NCBI GenBank assembly: GCA_938045585.1
Contig: CALIAU010000001.1
Location: forward strand, 124,001 to 188,000
Direction: 5' to 3'
Length of the DNA stretch: 64,000 nt
Origin: an uncultured Saprospiraceae bacterium
Lineage (GTDB): Bacteria; Bacteroidota; Bacteroidia; Chitinophagales; Saprospiraceae
The stretch's first letter is position 1, and each line of letters starts with the position of its first letter. This document shows, piece by piece, positions 1 to 7,928 of the stretch. The translations under genes and the position numbers were made by a program. The notes under the pieces were generated by a model. It searched no databases. It was not told the origin of the DNA and saw only the letters and a list, made by a program, of their open reading frames with translations.

Positions 1-16
1 ATTACTTGTTTAATAA

Positions 17-28
17 GGTAAAAATACC
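17..28. promoter_or_regulatory. possible operator palindrome upstream of the toxin-antitoxin pair
   Basis: The sequence GGTA-AAAA-TACC is a perfect but short inverted repeat 11 bases before the antitoxin ATG. Antitoxins of the Xre/RES class commonly repress their own promoter by binding palindromes here, so this is a candidate operator. The arms are only 4 bp and AT-rich, so chance is a real alternative, and the promoter itself may lie outside the window. Confidence 0.2.
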
Positions 29-39
29 TATATTGAACT

Positions 40-462
40 ATGACATCTAGAGAAAAGAAACTATATACCGCAATACCCTCTCAAATAAATCCTGTACAGG
101 TATTGGAATTAGTCCACAAAGGATCTGTGACGTCTAAGTATATGCATATACTTAAGAGTGTTTCTGAGATAGCAGACGATGTTATTTCGCAGTGGCTAAA
201 TATCAATGTCAAGACATTTAGAAGCTACAAGTCTAAGAATGTAAAAATCAAAGAAGACTTGCAAGAACATACCCTGATGTTGTTATCATTAATGCGGCAC
301 GGGGAAGAGGTGTTTGGGGATACAGAGACCTTCAATACTTGGTTAGACACGGACAACTTTTTTTTAAATTGGAAGAAGCCCAATGTCTATCTAAATACTA
401 TTTCAGGTATACAGTTTGTTGACGACCAGTTGACAGGTATGGAGTATGGAGACAACGCATAG
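40..462 (+). CDS. Xre/MbcA/ParS-family antitoxin (DUF2384)
   Basis: A 140-residue protein, predicted to be the antitoxin of a RES-Xre module. The C-terminal half has the toxin-binding pattern of the MbcA/ParS family: a helix with HGEEVFGD (about 89-96), then WL, then KKPN and a G-x-x-x-V-D-D-x-L segment, ending in an E-Y-G-D-N-A tail that in the family plugs the toxin active site. The N-terminal half (about 30-75) would hold the Xre-like helix-turn-helix. It is followed after 5 bases by the RES toxin, which is the expected order and supports co-translation. Family antitoxins autoregulate the operon. The 39 bases upstream may not include the whole promoter. Confidence 0.85.
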   Translation: MTSREKKLYTAIPSQINPVQVLELVHKGSVTSKYMHILKSVSEIADDVISQWLNINVKTFRSYKSKNVKIKEDLQEHTLMLLSLMRHGEEVFGDTETFNTWLDTDNFFLNWKKPNVYLNTISGIQFVDDQLTGMEYGDNA

Positions 463-467
463 CAAGG

Positions 468-929
468 ATGGAAGTGTATCGCATTGCAGCAGAGAAATTT
501 GCTAATAATTTATTTGCTTCTGGAAGACCTGCACGTTGGAATGCTAAAAATCAATTTGTTCTCTATACAGGAAGTTCGCGATCTCTTTGCGCCCTAGAAT
601 TACTTGTCCGGCGGGCAGCAATCAAAACTAAGATTCCTTACAAGATCATGTGCATAGAACTTAGTATTACAAAGAAACAGATCCAGCAAATACGATTAGA
701 GGATCTAGGTAATAATTGGAGGACTACAGGTGCCTACGCAGACCTGCGAAAACGTGGTTCGGATTGGTATCTACGTGCAGATAAAATGGTACTCAGTGTG
801 CCCTCAGCTGTGATTCCACAAGAGCAAAATTATATTATTAATACCCAACATAGAGACTATAGTAAGGCAGCTAAACTTATTAAGGCTGAAGAGTTCCTTT
901 GGGACGAACGATTATTACTTAATGATTAA
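468..929 (+). CDS. RES-domain toxin (NAD+-degrading)
   Basis: A 153-residue RES-domain protein, a usual length for the family. RES toxins degrade NAD+ and arrest growth when not bound by their Xre partner. Active-site residues seen are R23 in the ARWN motif, Y33 in VLYTG, E44 in CALE and S113 in the VPSAVIP segment; the spacings R-Y of 10 and Y-E of 11 agree with what I recall for the characterised family. The typical C-terminal block N-Y-I-I-N-x-x-H-x-D-Y follows. The ATG lies 5 bases after the antitoxin stop with AAGG just before it, so the pair is translationally linked. The reading frame is intact and no key residue is lost, so the toxin is probably functional. Confidence 0.88.
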   Translation: MEVYRIAAEKFANNLFASGRPARWNAKNQFVLYTGSSRSLCALELLVRRAAIKTKIPYKIMCIELSITKKQIQQIRLEDLGNNWRTTGAYADLRKRGSDWYLRADKMVLSVPSAVIPQEQNYIINTQHRDYSKAAKLIKAEEFLWDERLLLND

Positions 930-1122
930 AAAAGCGTCCTGATTTAGACAATCATTTATCCAAGCCATCTATTTTGATAAAATTCAACCAATATGCTTAT
1001 ACAAATGAACGTTAGAAGCTCTAGAACGTTATACATTAGTTAAATGGCCATTAAGGACAATCTATTGAAAACTTTTATCGTCCAAAAACTATATATTTAT
1101 AAAGACTATTTTCTAATAAAAA

Positions 1123-3255
1123 TTGAAGAAGTTGAGAAGTTATATAATCGTAGCACTAGCAGCCCTCCTGATTGGATTTGGGGCATTTTATCCAAGTGAT
1201 GATTTTAAAGAGAAAGAAGGAATGATCCTCCATGCGGTCATGAACTATTTGAAGGTTCTCCATTTTGCGCCCCAAGATATTAATGATGAATTTTCTAAGA
1301 AAGCTTATGATAATTATCTAAAGAGTCTAGATGGGAATAAACGATTTTTGATCCAATCAGAAATTGACTCGCTTAAATTATATGAAACGGAGATAGATGA
1401 CCAGGTACATTTACGTACGTTCGAGTTTTTTGGAAAGTCTGTAGATATAATTGAAAATAGCTATGATCGTGCAGAACGCTTGTACAAAGAATTAATAGAT
1501 CAATCCTTTGACTTTAACGAGAAAGAATACATTGAGTTTGATAGTGAGAAAAAGGATTATGCAGAGAATGAAGACGCATTAAAAGAAGTGTGGAGAAAAT
1601 ATCTAAAGTATGAGGTGCTGACTAAGTTACAGTCTAAATTAGAAATACAAGAAAAGCAAGAAAAAGAGGGAGTAGCAGAAGGAGAAGAAGCGGTGGAGAT
1701 AAAGACGATGAAGGAACTGGAAGTAGAATCAAGAGAGGAAGTGAAAGAGACCTTCGATGACTGGTTTGTTAGACTAGAAAAGATTCGACGTTCTGATAGA
1801 TTTGAATCTTATATAAATGCAATAGTACATGTCTATGATCCGCACACAGATTATTTGAATCCGAAGGAAAAGCAAGACTTTGATATTCGTATGGGAGGAA
1901 AGTTAGAAGGGATAGGAGCGAGACTATCTCCAGAAGGTGAGTATACGCGTGTTGTGAGTATAGTGCCCGGAGGACCAGCGTATAAGGCGGGCGATCTAGA
2001 GGTGGATGATTTGATTATGGTCGTGACACAAGAAGATGGTGAACCTATCGATATAAAAGGTATGCGTTTGGATGATGTTGTTCAACATATTCGTGGAGAC
2101 AAAGGAACAGTAGTAACGCTGCAAATTAAAAAGGCATCTGACAAAAGTATTGTGGATATACAGATCGAGAGAGACGAGGTGATAATTGATGAAGGATTTG
2201 CTCGATCTCTACTGCTAGAGACGGATGATTCAGAAGAAAAAATTGGATATATTAAGTTGCCTAAGTTCTATTCTTCTTTCGAAAGAAAAGGAGGGAATAG
2301 CTGTTCAGAAGATGTGAAAAAAGAATTAGAGAAGCTAAAGGAGAACAATGTATCTGGTGTTATTCTTGATCTTAGAAATAATGGGGGAGGGTCTCTTAGA
2401 GATGTGGTTTCTATGACAGGACTATTTATTGAAGATGGTCCAATCGTTCAGGTAAAGCCTAGAGATAAGAAAGCAACAATTTATGAAGATACGGATGATG
2501 GTGTTGTATATGATGGCCCTCTTGTAGTTATGGTAAATCAATACAGTGCATCTGCATCAGAAATACTAGCTGCTGCCTTGCAAGATTATAATAGAGCTAT
2601 TATTGTAGGTTCTAATTCCACCTTTGGTAAAGGAACAGTACAGCGTTTCTTTGATTTAGATGAGGCGTACAAAGGAAAGGGTCCTGAATATTCAAACTTA
2701 GGAAACTTGAAAGTTACTATGCAGAAGTTCTATAGAGTGAATGGTGGTTCTACACAATTAAAAGGTGTTATTCCAGACATCGTTCTTCCTGATAACTACC
2801 ACTACTTGGATATTGGAGAAAAGGACTATGATTATGCAATGGATTGGTCAGTGATTGATCCGGTTGAATATGAGCAGAACGTGCTTACCTTCCCTAATAT
2901 TGATGAATTAGCAGAGAAAAGTGAGAAGCGCATTGAAATGCATCCAGAATTTGCTCTGATTATGGAAAACGCGAAACGTCTTAAAGCAAATAGAGATGTC
3001 ACAGCCTATCCACTAAGCCTTAATGATTATGAGGAATTTCTTGATAAAAGAGAACAGGAGGCAGAACAGTTTAAAGACTTGCTGGACAAAAATGTTGAAA
3101 ATCTTATGATTAAGAATCTAGAGACAGATATCAGTTATATTAATTCAGACGAATCACGAATTGCAAGAAATGAGGACTGGATTAAGAATTTAAGTAAGGA
3201 TATCTATGTAGAAGAAGTGCTTAAGATCATGCAGGACGGTAAGTTAAATAACTAA
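1123..3255 (+). CDS. prc: C-terminal processing protease, Tsp/Prc type (S41A)
   Basis: A 710-residue periplasmic serine protease that trims or degrades envelope proteins from their C-termini. A signal-anchor lies at about residues 5-23. Then come the N-terminal Tsp domain, a PDZ domain near 250-345 (G-G-K-L-E-G-I-G, V-x-G-G-P-A), and the S41 core. The catalytic serine is in the SASASE motif at 475-480 and the catalytic lysine is K503 in FGKGTVQ. A charged C-terminal Tsp domain follows (about 560-700). The start is TTG; it places the signal peptide correctly and no better start is near. A Lys/Glu-rich stretch around 180-210 looks like a family-variable insertion. It appears to be a single-gene transcript. 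Confidence 0.93.
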   Translation: MKKLRSYIIVALAALLIGFGAFYPSDDFKEKEGMILHAVMNYLKVLHFAPQDINDEFSKKAYDNYLKSLDGNKRFLIQSEIDSLKLYETEIDDQVHLRTFEFFGKSVDIIENSYDRAERLYKELIDQSFDFNEKEYIEFDSEKKDYAENEDALKEVWRKYLKYEVLTKLQSKLEIQEKQEKEGVAEGEEAVEIKTMKELEVESREEVKETFDDWFVRLEKIRRSDRFESYINAIVHVYDPHTDYLNPKEKQDFDIRMGGKLEGIGARLSPEGEYTRVVSIVPGGPAYKAGDLEVDDLIMVVTQEDGEPIDIKGMRLDDVVQHIRGDKGTVVTLQIKKASDKSIVDIQIERDEVIIDEGFARSLLLETDDSEEKIGYIKLPKFYSSFERKGGNSCSEDVKKELEKLKENNVSGVILDLRNNGGGSLRDVVSMTGLFIEDGPIVQVKPRDKKATIYEDTDDGVVYDGPLVVMVNQYSASASEILAAALQDYNRAIIVGSNSTFGKGTVQRFFDLDEAYKGKGPEYSNLGNLKVTMQKFYRVNGGSTQLKGVIPDIVLPDNYHYLDIGEKDYDYAMDWSVIDPVEYEQNVLTFPNIDELAEKSEKRIEMHPEFALIMENAKRLKANRDVTAYPLSLNDYEEFLDKREQEAEQFKDLLDKNVENLMIKNLETDISYINSDESRIARNEDWIKNLSKDIYVEEVLKIMQDGKLNN

Positions 3256-3331
3256 AAAAGCCAATATTTAGCTTGAAAGAGCTGAGTGTGAACGATTAGC
3301 TAATACTACAATGCACTTATTCTAGACAAAT

Positions 3332-3367
3332 TTTTGAAAATGCCAATAAGGCGACAAATTTTCAAAA
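3332..3367. repeat. imperfect hairpin between prc and the histidine kinase
   Basis: Ten-base arms TTTTGAAAAT and ATTTTCAAAA pair perfectly, with a possible inner GCC/GGC pair. There is no clean T-tract directly after it on either strand, so it may be a weak terminator for prc, a processing site, or a regulator site. The rest of the 197-base gap shows nothing recognisable. Confidence 0.35.
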
Positions 3368-3452
3368 GGATAACTTTCTTTTTCACCTATTAAATTGTGT
3401 CTTAGTTAAGAAGGTTATGGGTTAATCCCCTTTCCTTTAGAGGTAATCATAA

Positions 3453-5546
3453 ATGCAAAGGGTAACATTTCTAATCATAGCAGTTTTCTTAGTCGCTAAC
3501 TTTAGCAGTTTGGCACAATCAGTGGAATACTTTGAGAGAAGTTTTACTGAAACCACTTCCGAGCGGGAAAAATTTTCCATGTACCTAGACTCCATAAATG
3601 TTTATTTACTTAAGGATGTTGATGTAGCAGAATTTGCAGCTGAGCAATGTGAGAAGATAATAGAAAATAAAGAAGACTTAGGTGACTCCTTGATTTTCGA
3701 GTTAATAATTCAAAAAATTTGTATTAAACAAACAAAGAGTAGGCCGCTTGAGGCATATAAATTGATTTTGGATACGGATAGGGCAATTGCTAATGGGGAA
3801 ATTGTAGTCAGCGATCCGGGTTACTACAATTACTTAAAAAGTTTTACCTATATGACTATAGGAGACATTGAAGAAGCACAAAAATCATACTATAAGAACT
3901 TAGATTTAGCGGAAGAAAATAAAGATACAACAGCACTAATTTCAAATTATTTTTCTCTAGGTCAGCTCTACAATGATGAAGGAGAATATCAATCTTCAAT
4001 AAATTCATTGAATATAATTCTGGAATCATCTGACGACTATGAAGTCAGGAGTTCTACCAAAGCGCAGGCATATTATGAGCTCGCGTATGCATATAAAAAT
4101 TTGGAGCTATACGATAAGGCAATTGAGGTATTAAAATTGGGTTCAGAAATTACCGAAAAAGAAGACATGCGTTTGCTTTACGTTGATTTTTTAATTTTTA
4201 TGGGTGATGTACACATACTAAGAGGTGATATTGCTGCAGCTCAAGAAATATATCAAGATCTAAAACTTTACAAAAAATCAATAGATCAGGGTGCATTTTA
4301 TGCCTATGAATTTTTCAAAGCCGAACTATTCAGAAAACAAAAAATGTATTCTAAAGCCTTGCAGACCTATGAAGGTATGCTGGATTCAATAGATAGAGTT
4401 AATGAAAATACTGTTCTTGAACTTTTAAAAAACACAGAGGAGCTATGCCAAGAAATGGGGAATTATTCCTTAGCACATAAATATCTTTCCGAATATACTG
4501 ACGTAAAACAAAGGCGAGATTCAGACGCATCCAAACAAAAGACTAGTTTTTTGAAAATTAAATATGATTCAGAAAAGAAAGAAAGAGAGAACAAATTATT
4601 AAATGCGCAAGTCTTCCAATACAAGGCCGAAAAACGTTTGATGTATTTGGGTCTGATACTAGCTCTTTTTATTTTGTCATTTTTGGCATACATATATTAC
4701 CAAAGTAAAAGACATAGTAGAGGCTTAGAGAGAAAAGTCTTAGATAGAACTCAGAATCTTAAGACATCCAATGATCTACTGGACAAATCAAATTCAGAAC
4801 TAAGGGAATTTAATAGAATACTCTCACACGATTTGAAAGAACCACTTAGGAATATTATTGCCTTTAGTCAGTTAGCAAACAAGAAGCTTGATAATAATGA
4901 GGAGGCAGAAAAATACCTAAAATATGTCTTAGCGGGTGGCAAACAATTAGATAGTTTAATTAAAGGAATAAGCGTTTACCAAAACGTATGTACATTGGAA
5001 GTGGGAGAATTGGAGTCATTTGAACCCAAGTTATTAATTGAAGAATTATTGAAGCAGTTAGAAGATAGCTATCCGAATAAAATAATAAATCTGGACTACC
5101 GAGGTGATTACAGTGCGATAGGTTCAAAACACTTAGTGCATTCTATTCTCTACGTTCTGCTGGACAATGCTGTGAAGTTTAATGAAAATAATCAGGTATT
5201 TATTAAGGTCCGGCATTATACAGAAGAAGGTATGTATAATATTGAAATAGAGGATAATGGGATAGGAATAGCTGAGAGATACCAAGAACACGTCTTTGAG
5301 ATGTTTAAGAGATTACATGGTAGAAAAAAATATAAGGGGGCAGGACTAGGTCTTAGCCTCGCGAAAAAGCTAACTGAGAAAATCGATGGAAATATTTCTA
5401 TTCTAAAATCGAAAGAAAAGCAAGGATCCACCTACTTGTTCAGCTTTCCAAAACAGGATATTGATGAAAACTTAGAAGAACAGAACTACACTTCAACCCG
5501 CTCAATATCCGCACCCAAGGCCTTTAGTCTACCATCAATATTCTGA
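3453..5546 (+). CDS. TPR-containing membrane sensor histidine kinase
   Basis: A 697-residue sensor kinase. A signal peptide (1-21) leads to a periplasmic stretch of TPR-like helices (about 25-350), a coiled segment, one membrane helix (about 396-417), and a cytoplasmic HisKA domain with the phospho-acceptor H459 in LSHDLKEPLRN. The HATPase_c domain shows the N-box (LLDNAVKFNE), G1 (DNGIGIAE), the F-box region (EMFKRLH) and G2 (GAGLGLSLAKKL). This TPR-TM-kinase architecture is common in Bacteroidota. No response regulator is adjacent; the nearest in the window is at 50.2 kb. Its last 61 bases overlap the 3' end of convergent murA, so the final 20 or so residues (after a Q-D-I-D-E-N segment) may be a run-on tail. 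The sensed signal is unknown. Confidence 0.88.
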   Translation: MQRVTFLIIAVFLVANFSSLAQSVEYFERSFTETTSEREKFSMYLDSINVYLLKDVDVAEFAAEQCEKIIENKEDLGDSLIFELIIQKICIKQTKSRPLEAYKLILDTDRAIANGEIVVSDPGYYNYLKSFTYMTIGDIEEAQKSYYKNLDLAEENKDTTALISNYFSLGQLYNDEGEYQSSINSLNIILESSDDYEVRSSTKAQAYYELAYAYKNLELYDKAIEVLKLGSEITEKEDMRLLYVDFLIFMGDVHILRGDIAAAQEIYQDLKLYKKSIDQGAFYAYEFFKAELFRKQKMYSKALQTYEGMLDSIDRVNENTVLELLKNTEELCQEMGNYSLAHKYLSEYTDVKQRRDSDASKQKTSFLKIKYDSEKKERENKLLNAQVFQYKAEKRLMYLGLILALFILSFLAYIYYQSKRHSRGLERKVLDRTQNLKTSNDLLDKSNSELREFNRILSHDLKEPLRNIIAFSQLANKKLDNNEEAEKYLKYVLAGGKQLDSLIKGISVYQNVCTLEVGELESFEPKLLIEELLKQLEDSYPNKIINLDYRGDYSAIGSKHLVHSILYVLLDNAVKFNENNQVFIKVRHYTEEGMYNIEIEDNGIGIAERYQEHVFEMFKRLHGRKKYKGAGLGLSLAKKLTEKIDGNISILKSKEKQGSTYLFSFPKQDIDENLEEQNYTSTRSISAPKAFSLPSIF

Positions 5547-6802
5547 TAGCCTCTGTCTATCTGGTGAATGTTATTGATAATACTTTTCCCTTCAGCACTT
5601 AATGCTGCAATTAATAAAGAGACACCCGCTCTAATATCTGGTGAACTCATCGTTATCCCCTTCAGCGCATGCTTTCTGTCTAAGCCAATCACAGTAGCTC
5701 TATGTGGATCACAGAGTATAATTTGTGCTCCCATATCTATGAGTTTGTCCACAAAAAATAATCTACTTTCAAACATTTTTTGATGAATAAGTATGCTTCC
5801 CTTTGCCTGAATAGCAGTTGTTAGTAATATACTCATGAGGTCAGGAGTAAAACCTGGCCAGGGCGCATCATAGACCGTCATGATACTACCGTCGATGAAG
5901 GATTGGATTTCATAATTTGATTGACTTGGAATAATAATGTCATCCTTGTCAAACTCCATTTGTATGCCTAGCTTTTGAAAGGTCTTGGGAATAATACCTA
6001 ATTCCGGAATCTGACAATCTTTAATGCGTATATTAGATTGTGTCATGGCTGCTAGACCAATGAAAGAACCTATTTCGATCATGTCTGGTAAAATGGTATG
6101 TGTAGTGCCCCCAAGAGAACTAACGCCTTCTATTTTCAAAAAGTTAGAACCTATTCCTTCAATCTTTGCTCCCATGCGCACAAGCATCTTTGTAAGTTGC
6201 TGCAAGTAGGGTTCGCATGCTGCATTATAGATACTCGTAATACCTGGAGTAAGAACAGCTGCCATTACCATATTTGCAGTTCCTGTTACTGATATCTCAT
6301 CCATATGCACATAGGCACCCTTCAGATTTTCTCCTTCTAAGAAGTAGGTATCTTCTTTTTCATCAAAGACAAATTTTGCACCCAATTCGATAAACCCATT
6401 GAAGTGTGTATCCAATCTTCGTCGTCCAATCTTATCGCCTCCGGGCTTAGGTAAAAACGCTTTTTTAAATCTCGCTAATAGTGGCCCAAGCAACATTACC
6501 GACCCGCGAATCTTTCTTGCTTCTGTTTGATACTCAGGTGAGGCAAAATAAACTAAATCAATATCTTTTGCTTCAAAGGTATAACTGCTGTCGTTTAATT
6601 TAGTTACCACTACACCTAATCCCTTGATCAAACTAATCAACTTCCGTACATCAATAATGTCAGGAACATTATGAATGGTAATTTTTTCCTCACTTAGCAG
6701 TGTTGCTGAGATGATTTGTAAACATTCATTTTTGGCACCCTGCGGTTGTAACACTCCATCTAATCTATTTCCTCCGGTTACATGAAAAGCTTGATTACTC
6801 AT
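5486..6802 (-). CDS. murA: UDP-N-acetylglucosamine 1-carboxyvinyltransferase MurA
   Basis: A 438-residue enzyme that catalyses the first committed step of peptidoglycan synthesis, adding enolpyruvyl from phosphoenolpyruvate to UDP-GlcNAc. The N-terminal K24-N25 pair in QGAKNE matches the substrate-binding K22-N23 of E. coli MurA. In the flexible loop the usual PGGC reads PGGD: Asp123 replaces the catalytic/fosfomycin-target cysteine (Cys115 in E. coli). Asp at this place is known in mycobacterial and chlamydial MurA and gives intrinsic fosfomycin insensitivity. It lies downstream of the DUF4290 gene in the glmS cluster, but a 445-base gap suggests it may also have its own promoter. Its 3' end overlaps the histidine kinase by 61 bp. 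Confidence 0.95.
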   Translation of the reverse strand: MSNQAFHVTGGNRLDGVLQPQGAKNECLQIISATLLSEEKITIHNVPDIIDVRKLISLIKGLGVVVTKLNDSSYTFEAKDIDLVYFASPEYQTEARKIRGSVMLLGPLLARFKKAFLPKPGGDKIGRRRLDTHFNGFIELGAKFVFDEKEDTYFLEGENLKGAYVHMDEISVTGTANMVMAAVLTPGITSIYNAACEPYLQQLTKMLVRMGAKIEGIGSNFLKIEGVSSLGGTTHTILPDMIEIGSFIGLAAMTQSNIRIKDCQIPELGIIPKTFQKLGIQMEFDKDDIIIPSQSNYEIQSFIDGSIMTVYDAPWPGFTPDLMSILLTTAIQAKGSILIHQKMFESRLFFVDKLIDMGAQIILCDPHRATVIGLDRKHALKGITMSSPDIRAGVSLLIAALSAEGKSIINNIHQIDRGYQNIDGRLKALGADIERVEV

Positions 6803-7247
6803 ATCTTATTTCGTTTCGTTTATTGAGCCATATAGATGAGCCCAAATATATTAAATATATTTCTAATATGTTATTAGCTCTTGTTAAGGCTTTCAACTTT
6901 TTATATATCTAATATCGAAGGATACATGCAAAGGTGAGCTATGAAACTAGGATTTGATAGGAAAATATGAGGATGCGGGAAAATTTAAGATTCTTTTTAA
7001 TCGACAGGCAAGACGGAGAGATAAAAGCATAAAGGGACGGAGAGCTTGCCTACCTCTGGTAGGAGAACGACATGTTCGTGAAATAGTCTTTAAAGAATTG
7101 CATAATTCTAAAAATTCTTTTGATTCCAATAATTCTGATTTAAAAAATAACTGCCTATTTACCTTTCGAATAAAGAAACGCAAACCGTGTAAGCAGGGCG
7201 CAGCCCAGAAACCGTGAAGCCGCGATACCCGTGAGCCTTAGGCTCAC
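6803..7247. other. non-coding gap with short hairpins and an octamer array
   Basis: This 445-base gap separates murA from the DUF4290 gene. Open frames exist on both strands but none resembles a protein. Seen are: a 7-bp stem AGGCAAG/CTTGCCT (7006-7012 with 7045-7051) enclosing two copies of ACGGAGAG (7013-7020 and 7037-7044); a hairpin CTACC-TCT-GGTAG at 7050-7062; three octamers CCGTGAAG, CCGCGATA and CCCGTGAG at 7212-7235; and a stem GTGAGCC-TTA-GGCTCAC at 7231-7247 that abuts the stop codon of the DUF4290 gene. The murA promoter is probably within 6803-6900, which is AT-rich, but no box is clear. Confidence 0.5.
7231..7247 (-). terminator. hairpin directly after the DUF4290 gene
   Basis: A 7-bp perfect stem with a 3-base loop (GTGAGCC-TTA-GGCTCAC) begins at the base after the stop codon of the DUF4290 gene on the minus strand. 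There is no T-run after it, so intrinsic termination would be weak; it may instead protect the 3' end or belong to the octamer repeat that overlaps it. Confidence 0.35.
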
Positions 7248-7922
7248 CTACCTCCTTCTCTTGTAATTGCTATTTCTTCCGTTATTTTTTCTGCCTCCAG
7301 ACTTTCCTCTTGAGTGTGATCTACGGTTGTTATTTTGTTGAGGTTTTGGTTGGCTATTTAGAAGAATATCCAAATGGGTGCTTGCATCCAGGTTTATCTG
7401 TCCCTTCGTCATCACTTTAAGATCCTCTTTGATAATTTCATCACTTACATAATGCTCTCTATTCCAGTTCTTATAAGCTAACTTCATGTAGGATCCAATG
7501 ACTCGGATATACATTTCTTTTTTCTCTCCGTCTTCCATGGCCAAAGCTGTATCGATCATCTTCTTTACGTTGATACCATAATGTCTAAATGTGGAAGATC
7601 GCTCTGGATATTCTAATGAGGGTGGCTTTGCAGTGGCTTCTTCACGTGTAGTAATAGTTCCTTCTGGAGAATCTACATCGAGATCATAATCTGCAATTCT
7701 AAATACATGAGACCAAAATTTTTGGTTGGCTTCTATAAGCGACCCACTTATTGGATTCATTTGTTTCATGAGCTTTACAATTTGCTCAACAAACCTTTGT
7801 CTCTCTGTCTTATCCTCTATTGTCTTTGCGTGGTTTATCAGATTTTGTACGTTTCTTCCATACTCTGGAATAATAAGTAAATCTGTTGTGGAGTTATACT
7901 CCATATTTAATTGCTTGCTCAT
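7248..7922 (-). CDS. DUF4290 family protein
   Basis: A 224-residue cytoplasmic protein of the DUF4290 family, which I know only from Bacteroidota and whose function is unknown. The conserved block at the N-terminus (Y-N-S-T-T-D-L-L-I-I-P-E-Y-G-R-N, about 9-24) is followed by a helical domain. The last 30 residues are a basic Arg/Asn/Gly/Ser-rich tail that looks suited to RNA or acidic-partner binding; that is inference. It lies 6 bases after glmS and upstream of murA. This neighbourhood with cell-wall precursor genes is recurrent in the phylum as I recall it, so a role in growth or cell-wall synthesis is possible but unproven. Confidence 0.8.
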   Translation of the reverse strand: MSKQLNMEYNSTTDLLIIPEYGRNVQNLINHAKTIEDKTERQRFVEQIVKLMKQMNPISGSLIEANQKFWSHVFRIADYDLDVDSPEGTITTREEATAKPPSLEYPERSSTFRHYGINVKKMIDTALAMEDGEKKEMYIRVIGSYMKLAYKNWNREHYVSDEIIKEDLKVMTKGQINLDASTHLDILLNSQPKPQQNNNRRSHSRGKSGGRKNNGRNSNYKRRR

Positions 7923-7928
7923 AATTCT

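Noticed and set aside
6947-7217. Open frames of 78 (minus) and 87 (plus) codons between murA and the DUF4290 gene
   Set aside because: They lie over hairpins and short repeats, are Lys/Arg-rich without fold-like pattern, and overlap each other on opposite strands.
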